From assembly GCF_900104215.1 (NCBI RefSeq), contig NZ_FMXO01000009.1:62001-126000 (forward strand): 64,000 nucleotides of DNA, written 5' to 3'. The notes under the pieces are model-generated. The model was not told the DNA's origin, made no database searches, and worked only from the letters and a program-made list of their open reading frames with translations. The stretch is from Desulfonatronum thiosulfatophilum (GTDB taxonomy: Bacteria; Desulfobacterota; Desulfovibrionia; Desulfovibrionales; Desulfonatronaceae). The position numbers and the translations under genes were made by a program. Shown one piece after another: positions 39,014 through 48,042 of this stretch (position 1 is its first letter; each line of letters begins with the position of its first letter).

Positions 39014-39177
39014 CGTGCCCTCCCAGGTTCAGTGGAGATGGTAACCATGGATAATGTTGATGTCACGGATTCCAAAGGGACATGAGGGGGGGCGCTGATC
39101 AGCAACGCAGTTTCGTGGAATTATGCGCTTTGCTTCAGTCCCGAATAAGAGCGATCTCGATTGGTGGGAGGGGCGAA

Positions 39178-40245
39178 TCAGAAGTTGCCGCGAGAGAGGA
39201 TGTCCGCGTTACGGAAGGCGTTGTAGACTTCCTCGTTCAGCGGAAAATCCCAGGAACCGCTGCGCAGTTCAATTTTTCCCCCGAAACCGGTTTTGAAACG
39301 ATACAGACCGTAAAACGGATGGTCCGGCGAAAGCCCAGGAGAAACAGCTCCCATGTCATACCTGGTGCAACCCAGAGCACGAACATGCCGGATCGCTGCC
39401 CAATGCAGGGCATGGGAACCCATCAGCCTTCTGTTTTTCGTGGATGACGCACCGTGCAGAAAAATCGCGTTCTTTCCGGAAACGGCGACAATGGCTCCCG
39501 CAAGAATGTCAGAGCCATGCCCTGCCAGTAGAAAGACCAGATCTGAAGTGATCGGGTTCTGGGTATGAGCCTGAAAGAGCGCTAAAAAATGCCGGTAGTC
39601 GCATGTCGGAAAGCCGTTGCGCAGAGCAGTCTGGCAATAAAGATCGTAAAATGCCGGCAACTCCTCCATGGAAGCAATCGAGACGCGAACTCCCTTGCGT
39701 CCGGCCAAGCCGATATTATAGCGCGTCTTGGGCTTCATTGCCGAAAGTATGCGCTCCTCGGGCCCCTCAATATTCACGACCAGCGAGCTGGCCACGGTCA
39801 TGTCCATTTCCGCTTTGCGCAGATTCCAGGTTCTGGTGCCGATGTTCATCCGCATCTCGCGGATGCGCGGCTCAGGGAAAGCGCTCCACTGTTTTTCTCG
39901 CATTTCAGGAGCATACGGCGATTCCCACGGCAGATCGTAACGAATGAAGGCGACAGCGGGATCCAGATGGCGCTTCAGGGCTTCAGACAGATTTTCCAGA
40001 TACGGACCGCGGTCTTCGGGAGATGGACCGCATTCCGGCCCCTGAGGAACATAGGCAGCCAACCCGTGTTCTCCGAAAGGCTGAATCAAAACCAGCATAT
40101 CCCCTTTCGAACCAGGTGTGAGGATATCGAAGGCCATGGGCTTGCACCCCAACCGGGACTTGACCTGCGCCCAGTAACCGGTTTGAAAGAGGATGTCCGT
40201 AGGCAAAAGCGATTGGGTGTTTTTTGGAGCGAGTCGAAGTTGCAT
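39178..40245 (-). CDS. FemAB-like peptidoglycan bridge/aminoacyl transferase
   Basis: 355 residues with two GNAT-like halves, as in FemX/FemAB, which add amino acids to the lipid II stem peptide from aminoacyl-tRNA. Conserved positions include KPKTRYNIGLAGRKGV (residues ~170) and the C-terminal half with HGASSTKNRRLMGSHALHW and PFYGLYRFKTGFGG. In gram-negative bacteria members of this family are poorly characterised and may modify exopolysaccharide or peptides. The acceptor is not evident here. Confidence 0.8.
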   Translation of the reverse strand: MQLRLAPKNTQSLLPTDILFQTGYWAQVKSRLGCKPMAFDILTPGSKGDMLVLIQPFGEHGLAAYVPQGPECGPSPEDRGPYLENLSEALKRHLDPAVAFIRYDLPWESPYAPEMREKQWSAFPEPRIREMRMNIGTRTWNLRKAEMDMTVASSLVVNIEGPEERILSAMKPKTRYNIGLAGRKGVRVSIASMEELPAFYDLYCQTALRNGFPTCDYRHFLALFQAHTQNPITSDLVFLLAGHGSDILAGAIVAVSGKNAIFLHGASSTKNRRLMGSHALHWAAIRHVRALGCTRYDMGAVSPGLSPDHPFYGLYRFKTGFGGKIELRSGSWDFPLNEEVYNAFRNADILSRGNF

Positions 40246-40344
40246 GATGATACATATTGTGGCTTACATTTACGTGATCAGAATCTTCTCAGTAAATTCC
40301 GAACAGATACTGGAACAGGTCCTACCTTTTTTTGCCGTTCAAAC

Positions 40345-40372
40345 AAAAAAAGACCCCGACAAAGTGTCGAGG
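40345..40372 (-). terminator. Hairpin with T-run in the leader of the FemAB-like gene
   Basis: On the minus strand an eight-base stem (CCTCGACA / TGTCGGGG, one mismatch) with a three-base loop is followed by TCTTTTTTT. It lies about 100 bases upstream of the FemAB-like start, so it would act as an attenuator or close an unseen upstream transcript. Confidence 0.4.
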
Positions 40373-40704
40373 CTGAAGAGTCGAGATCTGGTTTAATTGA
40401 CGCAGATTCGTCAATCAAATGTAGATGTAAAACTACCCGAATTGCACCCAAACCTCAAGTCCGGTTTCCGTCTCCTTAAATTTGACTGCAGTTCGATGTG
40501 ATTCGTCCCTCTCCGCCCTTGGGAGTGTCAGATTTTTTTCAAGATGAGCGGAATATCCTGCACGCAGAGGGAACGCCTTGAATTCCGCAACTCGAGCCAT
40601 TAATCTCGGTACTCACCCCATGGTGCTCACCAGGGCTTCTGCAAGCTGCCCTTCTTAGATGTTTGCAACTATTCAGCACTTTTGATTGCATGGCATTATG
40701 TGGT

Positions 40705-40869
40705 CCGGCTTGTCTCGATTTTTCGGCATCGCCTGTCTGACTGAGCCAGGATTCGTTCATTAAACCATTGCCAAACGCCTGGAGCGTAAATTGATGTTTA
40801 TTCAAGCAATGGTTTGATGTTACGAAGCCGGCGAAGGAGTTGCGATGCCGAAAAATCGAGACAAGCCGG
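40705..40869. mobile_element. MITE/REP-like palindromic element with 28-bp perfect inverted repeats
   Basis: CCGGCTTGTCTCGATTTTTC...GGCATCGC at 40705-40732 is exactly repeated in reverse complement at 40842-40869. The 109-base centre contains a smaller inverted pair AAACCATTGC / GCAATGGTTT. No transposase is present. It could be a miniature element moved in trans, or a REP-type palindrome. Confidence 0.7.
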
Positions 40870-40915
40870 AACGCAACTGAATAGTTACATATATTTTAAC
40901 CAAATCCATAATCCT

Positions 40916-42310
40916 ATGACACATTTCCGAACGACTCACCTTCTTTTGGGCCTGCTTCTCCTGCTCGTCAATGGACATCTGGCCGGTTGCGGCGCCCGTT
41001 TCTTCGGGTCGCCTGACCAGCCGGCGCTGCCGGCTTCTACCATCGCCGCACCGCCTGCTCAGGCTCCGCTTCATCGCGTGACCAAACCGCATGTCATTCC
41101 TGGGATTGAAGTACTTCTGGACGAGGAGTGGTTGATTTCAGTTGCCGGACAGGATGGGCAGAGAAAGATGATCTCCTTCTTTGACCTATTGCTCAAAGGC
41201 CGCACTATGGGGCTTCTCACCAACCCTACCGGGGTGGACACGAAGCTGCGCTCCACCATAGACCTGCTCCATGAGCATCCCGAAGTGCTTCTGGGTGCCT
41301 TGTTTGCTCCGGAGCATGGCATTCGCGGTGATCTTTATGCCGGCGAGACCGTCCATGACGATGTGGAGCCGCTGACGGGAGTCCGGGTGTACAGCATATA
41401 TCGCCAAAAACCCACGCCGGAGATGCTCTCCGGACTGGATGCGGTACTCTACGACATCCAGGACATTGGCGCCAGTTCCTACACCTATATCTATGCCATG
41501 GCCGATATGATGGTCGCCTGCGCCGAGTTGGGCATCCCGTTCATCGTTCTCGATCGGCCCAATCCTATTGGCGCGGACTTTGTGGATGGTCCGGTCCTGG
41601 ATACGAGCCGATTTTTCAGCGGCATCGGCCAGTATGATATTGCCGCTCTCTACGGCATGACGCCGGGAGAACTTGCATGGATGCTCAATACGGAGTTCCT
41701 GGCCAAACCATGCAAGCTGTCCATTGTCCCCATGGCCAACTACCGCCGGGACATGCGCTTTCAGGACACCGGCCTGCCTTGGATTCCCACCTCCACGCAC
41801 ATTCCTCAGGCCACGACGGCCGTCTACTACAGCTTAACTGGAGTGATCGGTGAAATGCGAGGGGGGCTGAACACCGGCATCGGCTACACTCTGCCCTTCG
41901 AATGCCTGACCGCGCCGTGGATGGATCGCCATGCCCTGGTAAAGGCCATCAATGACCGCGACATCCCAGGTCTTCGTGCCCGCCCCATTTCCTATCAGCC
42001 CGGATACGGCGGCCATGCCGGAAAAACTGTTCATGGCGCGCACCTGATGATTACCGATCCCCTTGCGCTGCGTCCCATGAGTGCGCAGATTATTCTCATG
42101 GAAATCCTGCAGACCCTCTATCCCGAACGTCGATTATTCGATAATCCGGCCATAGAACAAAGTCTGTTCGACAAGGCTCTGGGAACCGACCAGATCCGCA
42201 AGATGCTGGCTCAAGGCGCAAACACACGTGCCATTGATCAAGCCATGGCCCCTCGTCGTGAAAAATTCATGGAAATGCGTGCAAAATATCTGCTTTACGA
42301 ACCGCGGTGA
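40916..42310 (+). CDS. NamZ-like exo-beta-N-acetylmuramidase lipoprotein (DUF1343)
   Basis: 464 residues from the ATG at 40916. It begins with a lipoprotein signal (lipobox LAGC, Cys25). The rest matches DUF1343, a family shown in other bacteria to be exo-N-acetylmuramidases (NamZ) that release terminal MurNAc during peptidoglycan recycling. Conserved parts: LLTNPTGVD, FAPEHGIRGD, DIQDIGASSYTYIYAM (core QDIGASSYTY), FIVLDRPNPI and LNTGIGYTLPFE. The lipid anchor places it on the periplasmic side. No clear ribosome-binding site is visible. It is followed by the amphi-Trp gene, 48 bases away. Confidence 0.88.
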   Translation: MTHFRTTHLLLGLLLLLVNGHLAGCGARFFGSPDQPALPASTIAAPPAQAPLHRVTKPHVIPGIEVLLDEEWLISVAGQDGQRKMISFFDLLLKGRTMGLLTNPTGVDTKLRSTIDLLHEHPEVLLGALFAPEHGIRGDLYAGETVHDDVEPLTGVRVYSIYRQKPTPEMLSGLDAVLYDIQDIGASSYTYIYAMADMMVACAELGIPFIVLDRPNPIGADFVDGPVLDTSRFFSGIGQYDIAALYGMTPGELAWMLNTEFLAKPCKLSIVPMANYRRDMRFQDTGLPWIPTSTHIPQATTAVYYSLTGVIGEMRGGLNTGIGYTLPFECLTAPWMDRHALVKAINDRDIPGLRARPISYQPGYGGHAGKTVHGAHLMITDPLALRPMSAQIILMEILQTLYPERRLFDNPAIEQSLFDKALGTDQIRKMLAQGANTRAIDQAMAPRREKFMEMRAKYLLYEPR

Positions 42311-42358
42311 GAAGTATTTTCTCATTACCTGACACTTTTTACCTGGGAGGTAATTGTC

Positions 42359-42631
42359 ATGGAAGAAGTTCTGTTCAAGAGCGAGGAACCGAAAAGCCGT
42401 TCAGATGTAGCCTCATTCTTGCGCCTGCTGGCCGACAAGGTTGAGTCCGGAGTCGTGACGTTGCGGCAGGGAGATCAGGAGCAACGGGCGGAAATTCCTC
42501 AAAATCTCATCCTGGAAACGAAGCTGGAGCGGGAAGTGAAAGGCGAGAGTGAAAAAATGAGTCTGGAAGTGGAACTGGAATGGCGTTCGGGAGGCGGAGG
42601 ATCAGGCAAAGCCGGAGTGAAATTGGCCTGA
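42359..42631 (+). CDS. amphi-Trp domain-containing protein
   Basis: 90 residues. It matches the short amphi-Trp domain family: KSEEPKSRSDVASFLRLLADKVESG, a two-stranded part, and the ending LEVELEWRSGGGG. GGGAGGT precedes the ATG. It follows the NamZ-like gene closely and may be in the same transcript. Function unknown. Confidence 0.85.
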   Translation: MEEVLFKSEEPKSRSDVASFLRLLADKVESGVVTLRQGDQEQRAEIPQNLILETKLEREVKGESEKMSLEVELEWRSGGGGSGKAGVKLA

Positions 42632-42789
42632 TGAAGTTTCCTACACGATGACAATTGAGCCGAAACAAAAGGCTTCTTGGCACTCTTACTCATCGGGACA
42701 AGGTTATATAATATTGTGTAACGACTGAACAAAATTCGTTTTAATCATTTCATTTCAACATACTTTCTGCGATCACGGGGAGAGTCAGG

Positions 42790-43479
42790 ATGCGACGACT
42801 ACTGATAACATTGCTGTTCAGTTTTGTGGTTTTGACGATATCCTGTGATGCAGCTCACGATGGAGAGATTGACATGTCGAACTCCAATCTCGCGTTACCC
42901 CCACCGATTCTGTCAGGAGAGACGGCCCTTGAGCAGGCGCTGAACAAGCGCCGGTCAGTTCGCCAGTTCAGCAATCAACCGTTGAACCTTCAGGAAATCG
43001 GCCAACTGCTCTGGGCAACGCAAGGCATCAGCGATCACGATCGAGGTTTCCGCACGGCGCCTTCGGCCGGAGCGACCTATCCTTTGGAAGTTCTCATTGT
43101 TGTCGCCGATGCCAAGGAACTTGCCCCAGGATTGTACCGCTATCATCCCCAAGGACACGAATTGCGGATCATGAAAAAAGGAGATCTTCGCTCGACATTT
43201 TTCAGGGCCGCCCTGAATCAATCCCCGATTGAGAGCGCTCCCGCCACCATTGTCATCACGGCGGTGCATGAGCGAACCGAGACCCGCTATGGTGGAAGAG
43301 CAGAACGGTATGTTGCCATGGAAGCCGGTCATGCAGCGCAGAACCTTTCCTTGCAGGCGGTCGCTCTGGGCCTGGGTACGGTTGTCATCGGCGCTTTTGA
43401 TGATGCCAGAATAGCAGAGTTGCTTGCCCTGCATTCCGGAGAATCACCACTATACCTGATTCCCATGGGCAGGCCGTAA
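42790..43479 (+). CDS. SagB/ThcOx-type nitroreductase-family lipoprotein
   Basis: 229 residues. The flavin-binding motifs of the nitroreductase fold are RRSVRQFSNQPL (near 54), TAPSAGATYPLEV and GLGTVVIGAFDD; the SagB-type dehydrogenase subgroup usually oxidises azoline rings in peptide natural products. Unusually for the family there is an N-terminal lipoprotein signal (ITLLFSFVVLTISC, Cys at 19), which would place it outside the cytoplasm. A GGGGAGA precedes the ATG. No peptide-biosynthesis genes are nearby, so the substrate is unknown. Confidence 0.82.
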   Translation: MRRLLITLLFSFVVLTISCDAAHDGEIDMSNSNLALPPPILSGETALEQALNKRRSVRQFSNQPLNLQEIGQLLWATQGISDHDRGFRTAPSAGATYPLEVLIVVADAKELAPGLYRYHPQGHELRIMKKGDLRSTFFRAALNQSPIESAPATIVITAVHERTETRYGGRAERYVAMEAGHAAQNLSLQAVALGLGTVVIGAFDDARIAELLALHSGESPLYLIPMGRP

Positions 43480-43557
43480 TGGTGTACTCATAACAAGCAG
43501 TCTTCGCCAACGGCCGAAAAAGCATTTTACCGACCTCGAATCAGTCCACGGATGCAA

Positions 43558-43589
43558 AGCGCCGGAGCATGTCGTCACGCTCCGGCGCT
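43558..43589. terminator. Hairpin between nitroreductase and universal stress protein genes
   Basis: AGCGCCGGAGC and GCTCCGGCGCT form an 11-bp GC-rich stem with a ten-base loop. It lies between the convergent ends. No long T-run follows, only TTT on the minus strand. Confidence 0.6.
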
Positions 43590-43612
43590 ATAACCACGCA
43601 AGAAATTTCCGG

Positions 43613-44050
43613 TCATGATGGACGAATCGCCACTACCGGGCAGGGAGCCTGGCGTAGAACTTTTTCCGCCACGGAACCGAACAATAATTTATCCATGCCC
43701 TTGCGGCCATGGGTTCCCATAACGATCATGTCCACCTGTTCTTCCTTGGCGCATGCCAGAATCTGCTCTGAGAAATCCCCGCATGTCACCTTGGCCCGGT
43801 ATTGTTTATCGTAAAAATGTTTTTCGTTAAAAGCAGCTAGGGTTTTCTCGCCTTCCGTAATCATGGTCGTGCAGAACGATTCCATGGAATTCATGGGAAT
43901 GCCGAAATCTGCATAGATTGTTCCGGATGGCACCACGTGAATGCAGATGATCTCCGCATCCAGGGGGCCAGCCAAAGACTTGGCGTAATCCGCCACCTTG
44001 TCGCTAACGGGGGAAAAATCCACCGCGCACAGGATTTTCTTGATTTGCAT
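43613..44050 (-). CDS. Universal stress protein (UspA family)
   Basis: 145 residues from the ATG at 44050, preceded by AAGGAGG. The UspA fold is complete: KILCAVDFSPVSDK at the start, VDMIVMGTHGRKGMDKLLFGSVAEKV (ATP-binding G-x2-G-x9-GS motif) and CPVVAIRP at the end. Presence of the full ATP motif suggests an ATP-binding member. It stands alone, convergent with the nitroreductase. Confidence 0.93.
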   Translation of the reverse strand: MQIKKILCAVDFSPVSDKVADYAKSLAGPLDAEIICIHVVPSGTIYADFGIPMNSMESFCTTMITEGEKTLAAFNEKHFYDKQYRAKVTCGDFSEQILACAKEEQVDMIVMGTHGRKGMDKLLFGSVAEKVLRQAPCPVVAIRPS

Positions 44051-44271
44051 GAAACCTCCTTCCGTATTTATGTACCCCGAAGGCCAGGATACCTGTTTGG
44101 GCTTTTGTTCTTTTTCAACATAACCCCACCACCATAAATCAGCATAAACACAAACCGCTCCGGCATCCTCCCCTTTGTCTTTTCCGTTTATCTTCATTAT
44201 GAACACCACCACCAGGATTTGCAAGACATTCAACTTTCTTTTCTCATAATTAATATTTCCGGGAGCCGTTC

Positions 44272-44781
44272 ATGGAAAATCCTTTCGTTCTTTTGGAAAC
44301 CAATCTGGGAGATCTGCTTATCGAGCTCTTTCCGGACAAGGCTCCGCAAACAGTAGCAAACTTTCTGCGTTATGTGGACCAGGGCCACTACGACGGAACC
44401 ATCTTTCACCGCGTCGTCCGGGGCTTCGTCATTCAGGGCGGGGGCTACGACCGTAGTCTGAACAAGAAACCGACTCACCCGCCCATACCCAATGAAGCCC
44501 GCAACGGTCTGACCAACCACAAGGACAGCGTTGCCATGGCTCGTGGACCGGAAAAGGATTCAGCCACGGATGAATTCTTCATCAATGCCGCGGACAACGG
44601 CGCGGACCTGGATCACCAGGATGATTCCGACGAAGGATTCGGTTATGCGGTCTTCGGCCAGGTCGTTGAAGGCTCGGAAGTGGTCAAGAAGATCAACTGG
44701 AAAGTCGTCAAAGCCACCGACGAATTTCCCGAACTGCCCAAGGACGAAGTGTACATCATCTCGGCGAAACGATTCGAGTAA
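44272..44781 (+). CDS. Peptidyl-prolyl cis-trans isomerase, cyclophilin type
   Basis: 169 residues without a signal peptide, so a cytoplasmic cyclophilin. Catalytic residues fit: TIFHRVVRGFVIQGGGYD (core FHRVVRGFVIQGG, Arg and Phe/Met positions), SVAMARGPEKDSATDEFFIN and YAVFGQVVEG. GGGAG precedes the ATG. It accelerates proline isomerisation during folding. It is followed by a large repeat element. Confidence 0.94.
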   Translation: MENPFVLLETNLGDLLIELFPDKAPQTVANFLRYVDQGHYDGTIFHRVVRGFVIQGGGYDRSLNKKPTHPPIPNEARNGLTNHKDSVAMARGPEKDSATDEFFINAADNGADLDHQDDSDEGFGYAVFGQVVEGSEVVKKINWKVVKATDEFPELPKDEVYIISAKRFE

Positions 44782-44824
44782 TCCGTAACGACCGTATGCC
44801 AAACTGCCGGAGTACCACTTCCCA

Positions 44825-45013
44825 TCGATCGTAATCGCTATCGCAATCGTAATCGCAATCGAAATCCCAATCGATTGATCACAGCGTAAAGAACGACGTG
44901 AAATGCAGTTGCTGTATACTGAGCCATTCCGACGATGAAATAGAGGAGCGACATCGATTGGTATCGAATCGATTTCGATGGCGATTTCGATTTCGATAGC
45001 GATTTCAATTGGG
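44825..45013. repeat. Paired inverted hexamer arrays (RATCGN units) flanking 77 bases
   Basis: The left array 44825-44875 is TAATCG/CAATCG/AAATCG-type hexamers. The right array 44953-45013 is the reverse orientation (GATTTC/GATGGC/GATAGC). CCAATCGAT at the inner left and ATCGATTGG at the inner right are exact inverse copies. The pair lies between the cyclophilin gene and the TRAP operon. Confidence 0.88.
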
Positions 45014-45087
45014 TTGGGATTGCGGTGAAATGAAAACACGCACCATCCAATCAGCTTTTTTTCCAAACAATCTACCGGAGGCGTGAA

Positions 45088-46086
45088 ATGACGAGAATGG
45101 TATTAGCTTTTGTATTCTGTGCCGTGCTGCTTGGCGGCAATTTGTGGTTGGGCATGGTTCCCGCAGCCCAGGCCGCCCAGAAGATGAACATCCGGCTGGC
45201 CCATGTGGTCAACGAGCAGGACGGGTTCCACATCGCGGCCCTGAAATTCAAGGAGATTGTCGAGGAACGTACCGGCGGAAACGTTACCGTGGCCCTTTTC
45301 CCCAATGCCCAGCTCGGGGACGAGCGGACCCTGCTCGAAGGGATGCAGATGGGCATCGTGGACATGGGCGTGATCACCAACGGCCCGGTGGCCAACTTTG
45401 TCGAAGAGATCGCCGTATTCGAGCTTCCGTTTCTTTTCCCTAATCCGGAGGCAGCCTATAAGGTACTGGACGGCCCCATCGGCCGTGAGCTTCTGAACAA
45501 CCTGGAGCGGGTCAATCTTAAAGGACTGGCCTATGCCGAAAGAGGATTTCGCAATCTGACCAACTCCGTTCGCCCCGTGAACAGCCCGGAGGATATCGTC
45601 GGTCTGAAAATCAGGGTCATGGAGAATCCGGTCTACATCGACACCTTCACCACCCTGGGCGCCAATGCCGTACCCATGGCCTGGACCGAGGCCCTGACCG
45701 CCATGCGTCAGAAGACCATCGACGGCCAGGAAAATCCGGTCAACGTAATCCATTCCTTCAAGCTTTTCGAGCAGCAGTCCCATCTTTCCATGACCCGGCA
45801 CACCTATGCCCCGGCCATTTTCGTAATGGGTTTGGCCAAATGGCGAAGCCTTGGCCCTGATTATCAGGAAATTTTTCTGGAAGCGGCCCAGCAGGCAGCC
45901 GAACATGGACGGCACGTGAACGCGGAAATGGAGGCCGGCCAGCTCGAGGAGCTCCGCGAGGCTGGCATGGAGATCATCATGGAACCGGACGTGGCGGCAT
46001 TCCGGGAAAAGGTCAAACCGGTCCACGCTAAGTACGGCGAAAAGTTCGGAGCCTACCTGCAGCGCATTCTGGATGAAATCCAGTAA
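45088..46086 (+). CDS. dctP: TRAP transporter substrate-binding protein DctP
   Basis: 332 residues with a signal peptide (VLAFVFCAVLLGG, cleaved near AQA-AQK). It is the periplasmic receptor of a TRAP transporter. Conserved Arg-containing ligand strand LKIRVMENPVY, NAVPMAWTEALTAMRQKTIDG and the fold of the DctP family are present. The Arg binds the carboxylate of the ligand. GGAGG precedes the ATG at 45088. Substrate is not provable; the next gene encodes glycerate kinase, so glycerate or a related hydroxyacid is a reasonable guess. Confidence 0.95.
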   Translation: MTRMVLAFVFCAVLLGGNLWLGMVPAAQAAQKMNIRLAHVVNEQDGFHIAALKFKEIVEERTGGNVTVALFPNAQLGDERTLLEGMQMGIVDMGVITNGPVANFVEEIAVFELPFLFPNPEAAYKVLDGPIGRELLNNLERVNLKGLAYAERGFRNLTNSVRPVNSPEDIVGLKIRVMENPVYIDTFTTLGANAVPMAWTEALTAMRQKTIDGQENPVNVIHSFKLFEQQSHLSMTRHTYAPAIFVMGLAKWRSLGPDYQEIFLEAAQQAAEHGRHVNAEMEAGQLEELREAGMEIIMEPDVAAFREKVKPVHAKYGEKFGAYLQRILDEIQ

Positions 46087-46696
46087 TCCCCGTCTCCTTG
46101 GTTACGTGATCCATGGCGTCGGCCAGCTCTCTGGCCTGGTCGACGCCATGATCCGATTCCTGGCGTTCTGCTCGCTGCTGGCCATGCTGGCGATCATCAC
46201 GATGCAGATCGTCTTTCGGCTCTACTTCCAAGCCTTGCCCTGGTCCGAGGAACTCTCCCGCCACCTGCTGGTCTGGACCACGTTCCTCGGCGCGACCATG
46301 GCCTACCGTCGCGGCGCGCACATCAGCGTCACGTTTCTGGTGGATTCCTTTCCACTCCTGCTGCGCCGGATCATCCGCATCGGCGCGATCCTCGCGTCAC
46401 TCTTCTTTTTCAGCGTGGCCATGTGGTATGCCGTGCGCTACATGCAGATGCAGTCCTTCCAGGTCACCGCCTCGCTGCGCCTGCCCATGCCGTATGTCTA
46501 CGCCGTGATGCCCTTCGCTTTCTCGGTCATGATTCTTCACGCCGTCCACGCCCTGCTTCTGGAGATCTTCCCGCGGTTCAAGCCGGCTCTCGAAACCGTG
46601 ACCATCCGGCATGCCGCACCTTCTGAAGTCCCGGCTTCCTGCTGCGCCGCGCGGCCGAATTCCCACGTTCCGTCCCCTGCCGGGCGGGAAGGCTGA
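46073..46696 (+). CDS. dctQ: TRAP transporter small permease DctQ
   Basis: 207 residues with four hydrophobic helices, as in DctQ. The core has WSEELSRHLLVWTTFLGATM and YRRGAHISVT, both typical of the family. The ATG at 46073 overlaps the end of dctP by 14 bases; a later in-frame ATG at 46148 would remove ~25 hydrophilic residues. It forms the membrane complex with DctM. Confidence 0.93.
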   Translation: MKSSNPRLLGYVIHGVGQLSGLVDAMIRFLAFCSLLAMLAIITMQIVFRLYFQALPWSEELSRHLLVWTTFLGATMAYRRGAHISVTFLVDSFPLLLRRIIRIGAILASLFFFSVAMWYAVRYMQMQSFQVTASLRLPMPYVYAVMPFAFSVMILHAVHALLLEIFPRFKPALETVTIRHAAPSEVPASCCAARPNSHVPSPAGREG

Positions 46697-46698
46697 TT

Positions 46699-47958
46699 AT
46701 GGGTCTGCTGCTCTTTGGATCCTTCCTGGCATTGATGTTTCTCGGAGTGCCGGTGGCCATAGCCATTGCCTTGGCCTCAATGATCATTTTGATGCATGAA
46801 GGCATTCCGCTGATGCTCATCGCCCAGCGCATGTTCTCCGGCACGGACAGCTTTCCGCTGGTCGCGATCCCGTTTTTCATTCTGGCTGGTGACATTATGG
46901 CCAAGGGCCAGGTGTCCGCCCGGCTGGTGGACTTCGCCGACGCACTGCTGGGTTTCGTGAAGGGCGGCTTGTCCATTGTCGCGGTCCTGGCCGGGATGTT
47001 TTTTGCGGCCATCTCCGGTTCTGGAGCCGCTACCACCGCGGCCATCGGCTCCACCCTGGTCCCGGAACTCAAGCGCAAGGGGTACAATGAAGCCTGCTCC
47101 GCTTCCCTTATTGCCGCAGCCGGAACCATCGGAGTGGTCATTCCGCCGTCAGTGCCCATGATCCTGTACGCGGTCATGGCCCAGGAATCGGTGAGCCGGC
47201 TCTTTCTGAACGGCTTTCTGCCCGGCCTGATCATGAGCATCGTGCTGATCGTGATCGCGGTGCGCCAGGCCTGCGCCCGCAACTATCCTCGAGGAGCACA
47301 ATTCTCCGGCCGCAATATTTTGCGAACATTTTTCCATGCCGTCTGGGGACTGATCACCCCGATCATCATTCTCGGCGGCATCTTTTCCGGTTTTTTCACC
47401 CCGACCGAAGCCGCGGTGGTTGCCGTGAACTATGCCTTGTTCGCCTCCCTGGTAATCTACCGGGACATGTCCTTGAAAGACATCTACACAATCATGTGCC
47501 GATCAATCATGACCACCGGCGTGATCATGTTCATCATCGCCACGTCCTCGATCATGAGCTGGGTTCTGGCCAACTACGGCATCCCGTCCATGATCGCCGA
47601 GGCCGTGCTGAACGTGTCCACGAATCTGTACGTCATCCTGTTCCTGGTCACGCTGGTCATTCTGCTGACCGGCATTTTCGTGGAAACCGCCTCCGCCCTG
47701 ATCATCCTCACGCCGGTCTTCCTGCCCCTGATCCGCCAACTGGAGGTCAGCCTGATCCATTTCGGTCTGATCATGGTCATGGGCCTGGCCATTGGGATGA
47801 TCACCCCGCCGGTGGCCATCAATCTTTACGTGGCCTCCTCCATCACCGGGCTGTCCATCGAGCGCATCACCCGCTCCATTATCCCCTACATGCTCGGTCT
47901 GCTCTTCGTGCTTTGGCTGGTGGTCTATTTGCCGCTTTTTCTGCCGGTCCTGCTGTGA
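46699..47958 (+). CDS. dctM: TRAP transporter large permease DctM
   Basis: 419 residues with about 12 hydrophobic segments. Family motifs are MFFAAISGSGAATTAAIGSTLVPE (core ISGSGAATTAAIG) and TEAAVVAVNYALF, with MGLAIGMITPPVAINLYV near the end. It uses the ion gradient to drive uptake. GGGAAGG precedes the ATG, two bases after dctQ. Confidence 0.96.
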   Translation: MGLLLFGSFLALMFLGVPVAIAIALASMIILMHEGIPLMLIAQRMFSGTDSFPLVAIPFFILAGDIMAKGQVSARLVDFADALLGFVKGGLSIVAVLAGMFFAAISGSGAATTAAIGSTLVPELKRKGYNEACSASLIAAAGTIGVVIPPSVPMILYAVMAQESVSRLFLNGFLPGLIMSIVLIVIAVRQACARNYPRGAQFSGRNILRTFFHAVWGLITPIIILGGIFSGFFTPTEAAVVAVNYALFASLVIYRDMSLKDIYTIMCRSIMTTGVIMFIIATSSIMSWVLANYGIPSMIAEAVLNVSTNLYVILFLVTLVILLTGIFVETASALIILTPVFLPLIRQLEVSLIHFGLIMVMGLAIGMITPPVAINLYVASSITGLSIERITRSIIPYMLGLLFVLWLVVYLPLFLPVLL

Positions 47959-48042
47959 CCGTGAACTTAAAAATGTCGTGACTGCCCCGTGAACTTCACC
48001 ACATCCAGTACTTAAACCGGATCAAGCAAGACAAGGACAACC

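Larger units (their letters stand above)
40246..40915. other. Long intergenic region with palindromic element
   Basis: About 670 bases between the divergent FemAB-like and NamZ-like genes. It holds a minus-strand hairpin at 40345-40372 and a 28-bp inverted-repeat element at 40705-40869. I see no gene; a minus-strand frame of 88 codons (40539-40805) is mostly the repeat element itself. Confidence 0.5.

Noticed and set aside
40539-40805. An 88-codon minus-strand frame in the NamZ/FemAB gap
   Set aside because: It overlaps the palindromic element and has no ribosome-binding site; the sequence looks like a repeat, not a protein.
44560-45066. A 168-codon minus-strand frame with IEIAIEIEIA-type sequence
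   Set aside because: It is translation of the hexamer arrays plus antisense of the cyclophilin gene.
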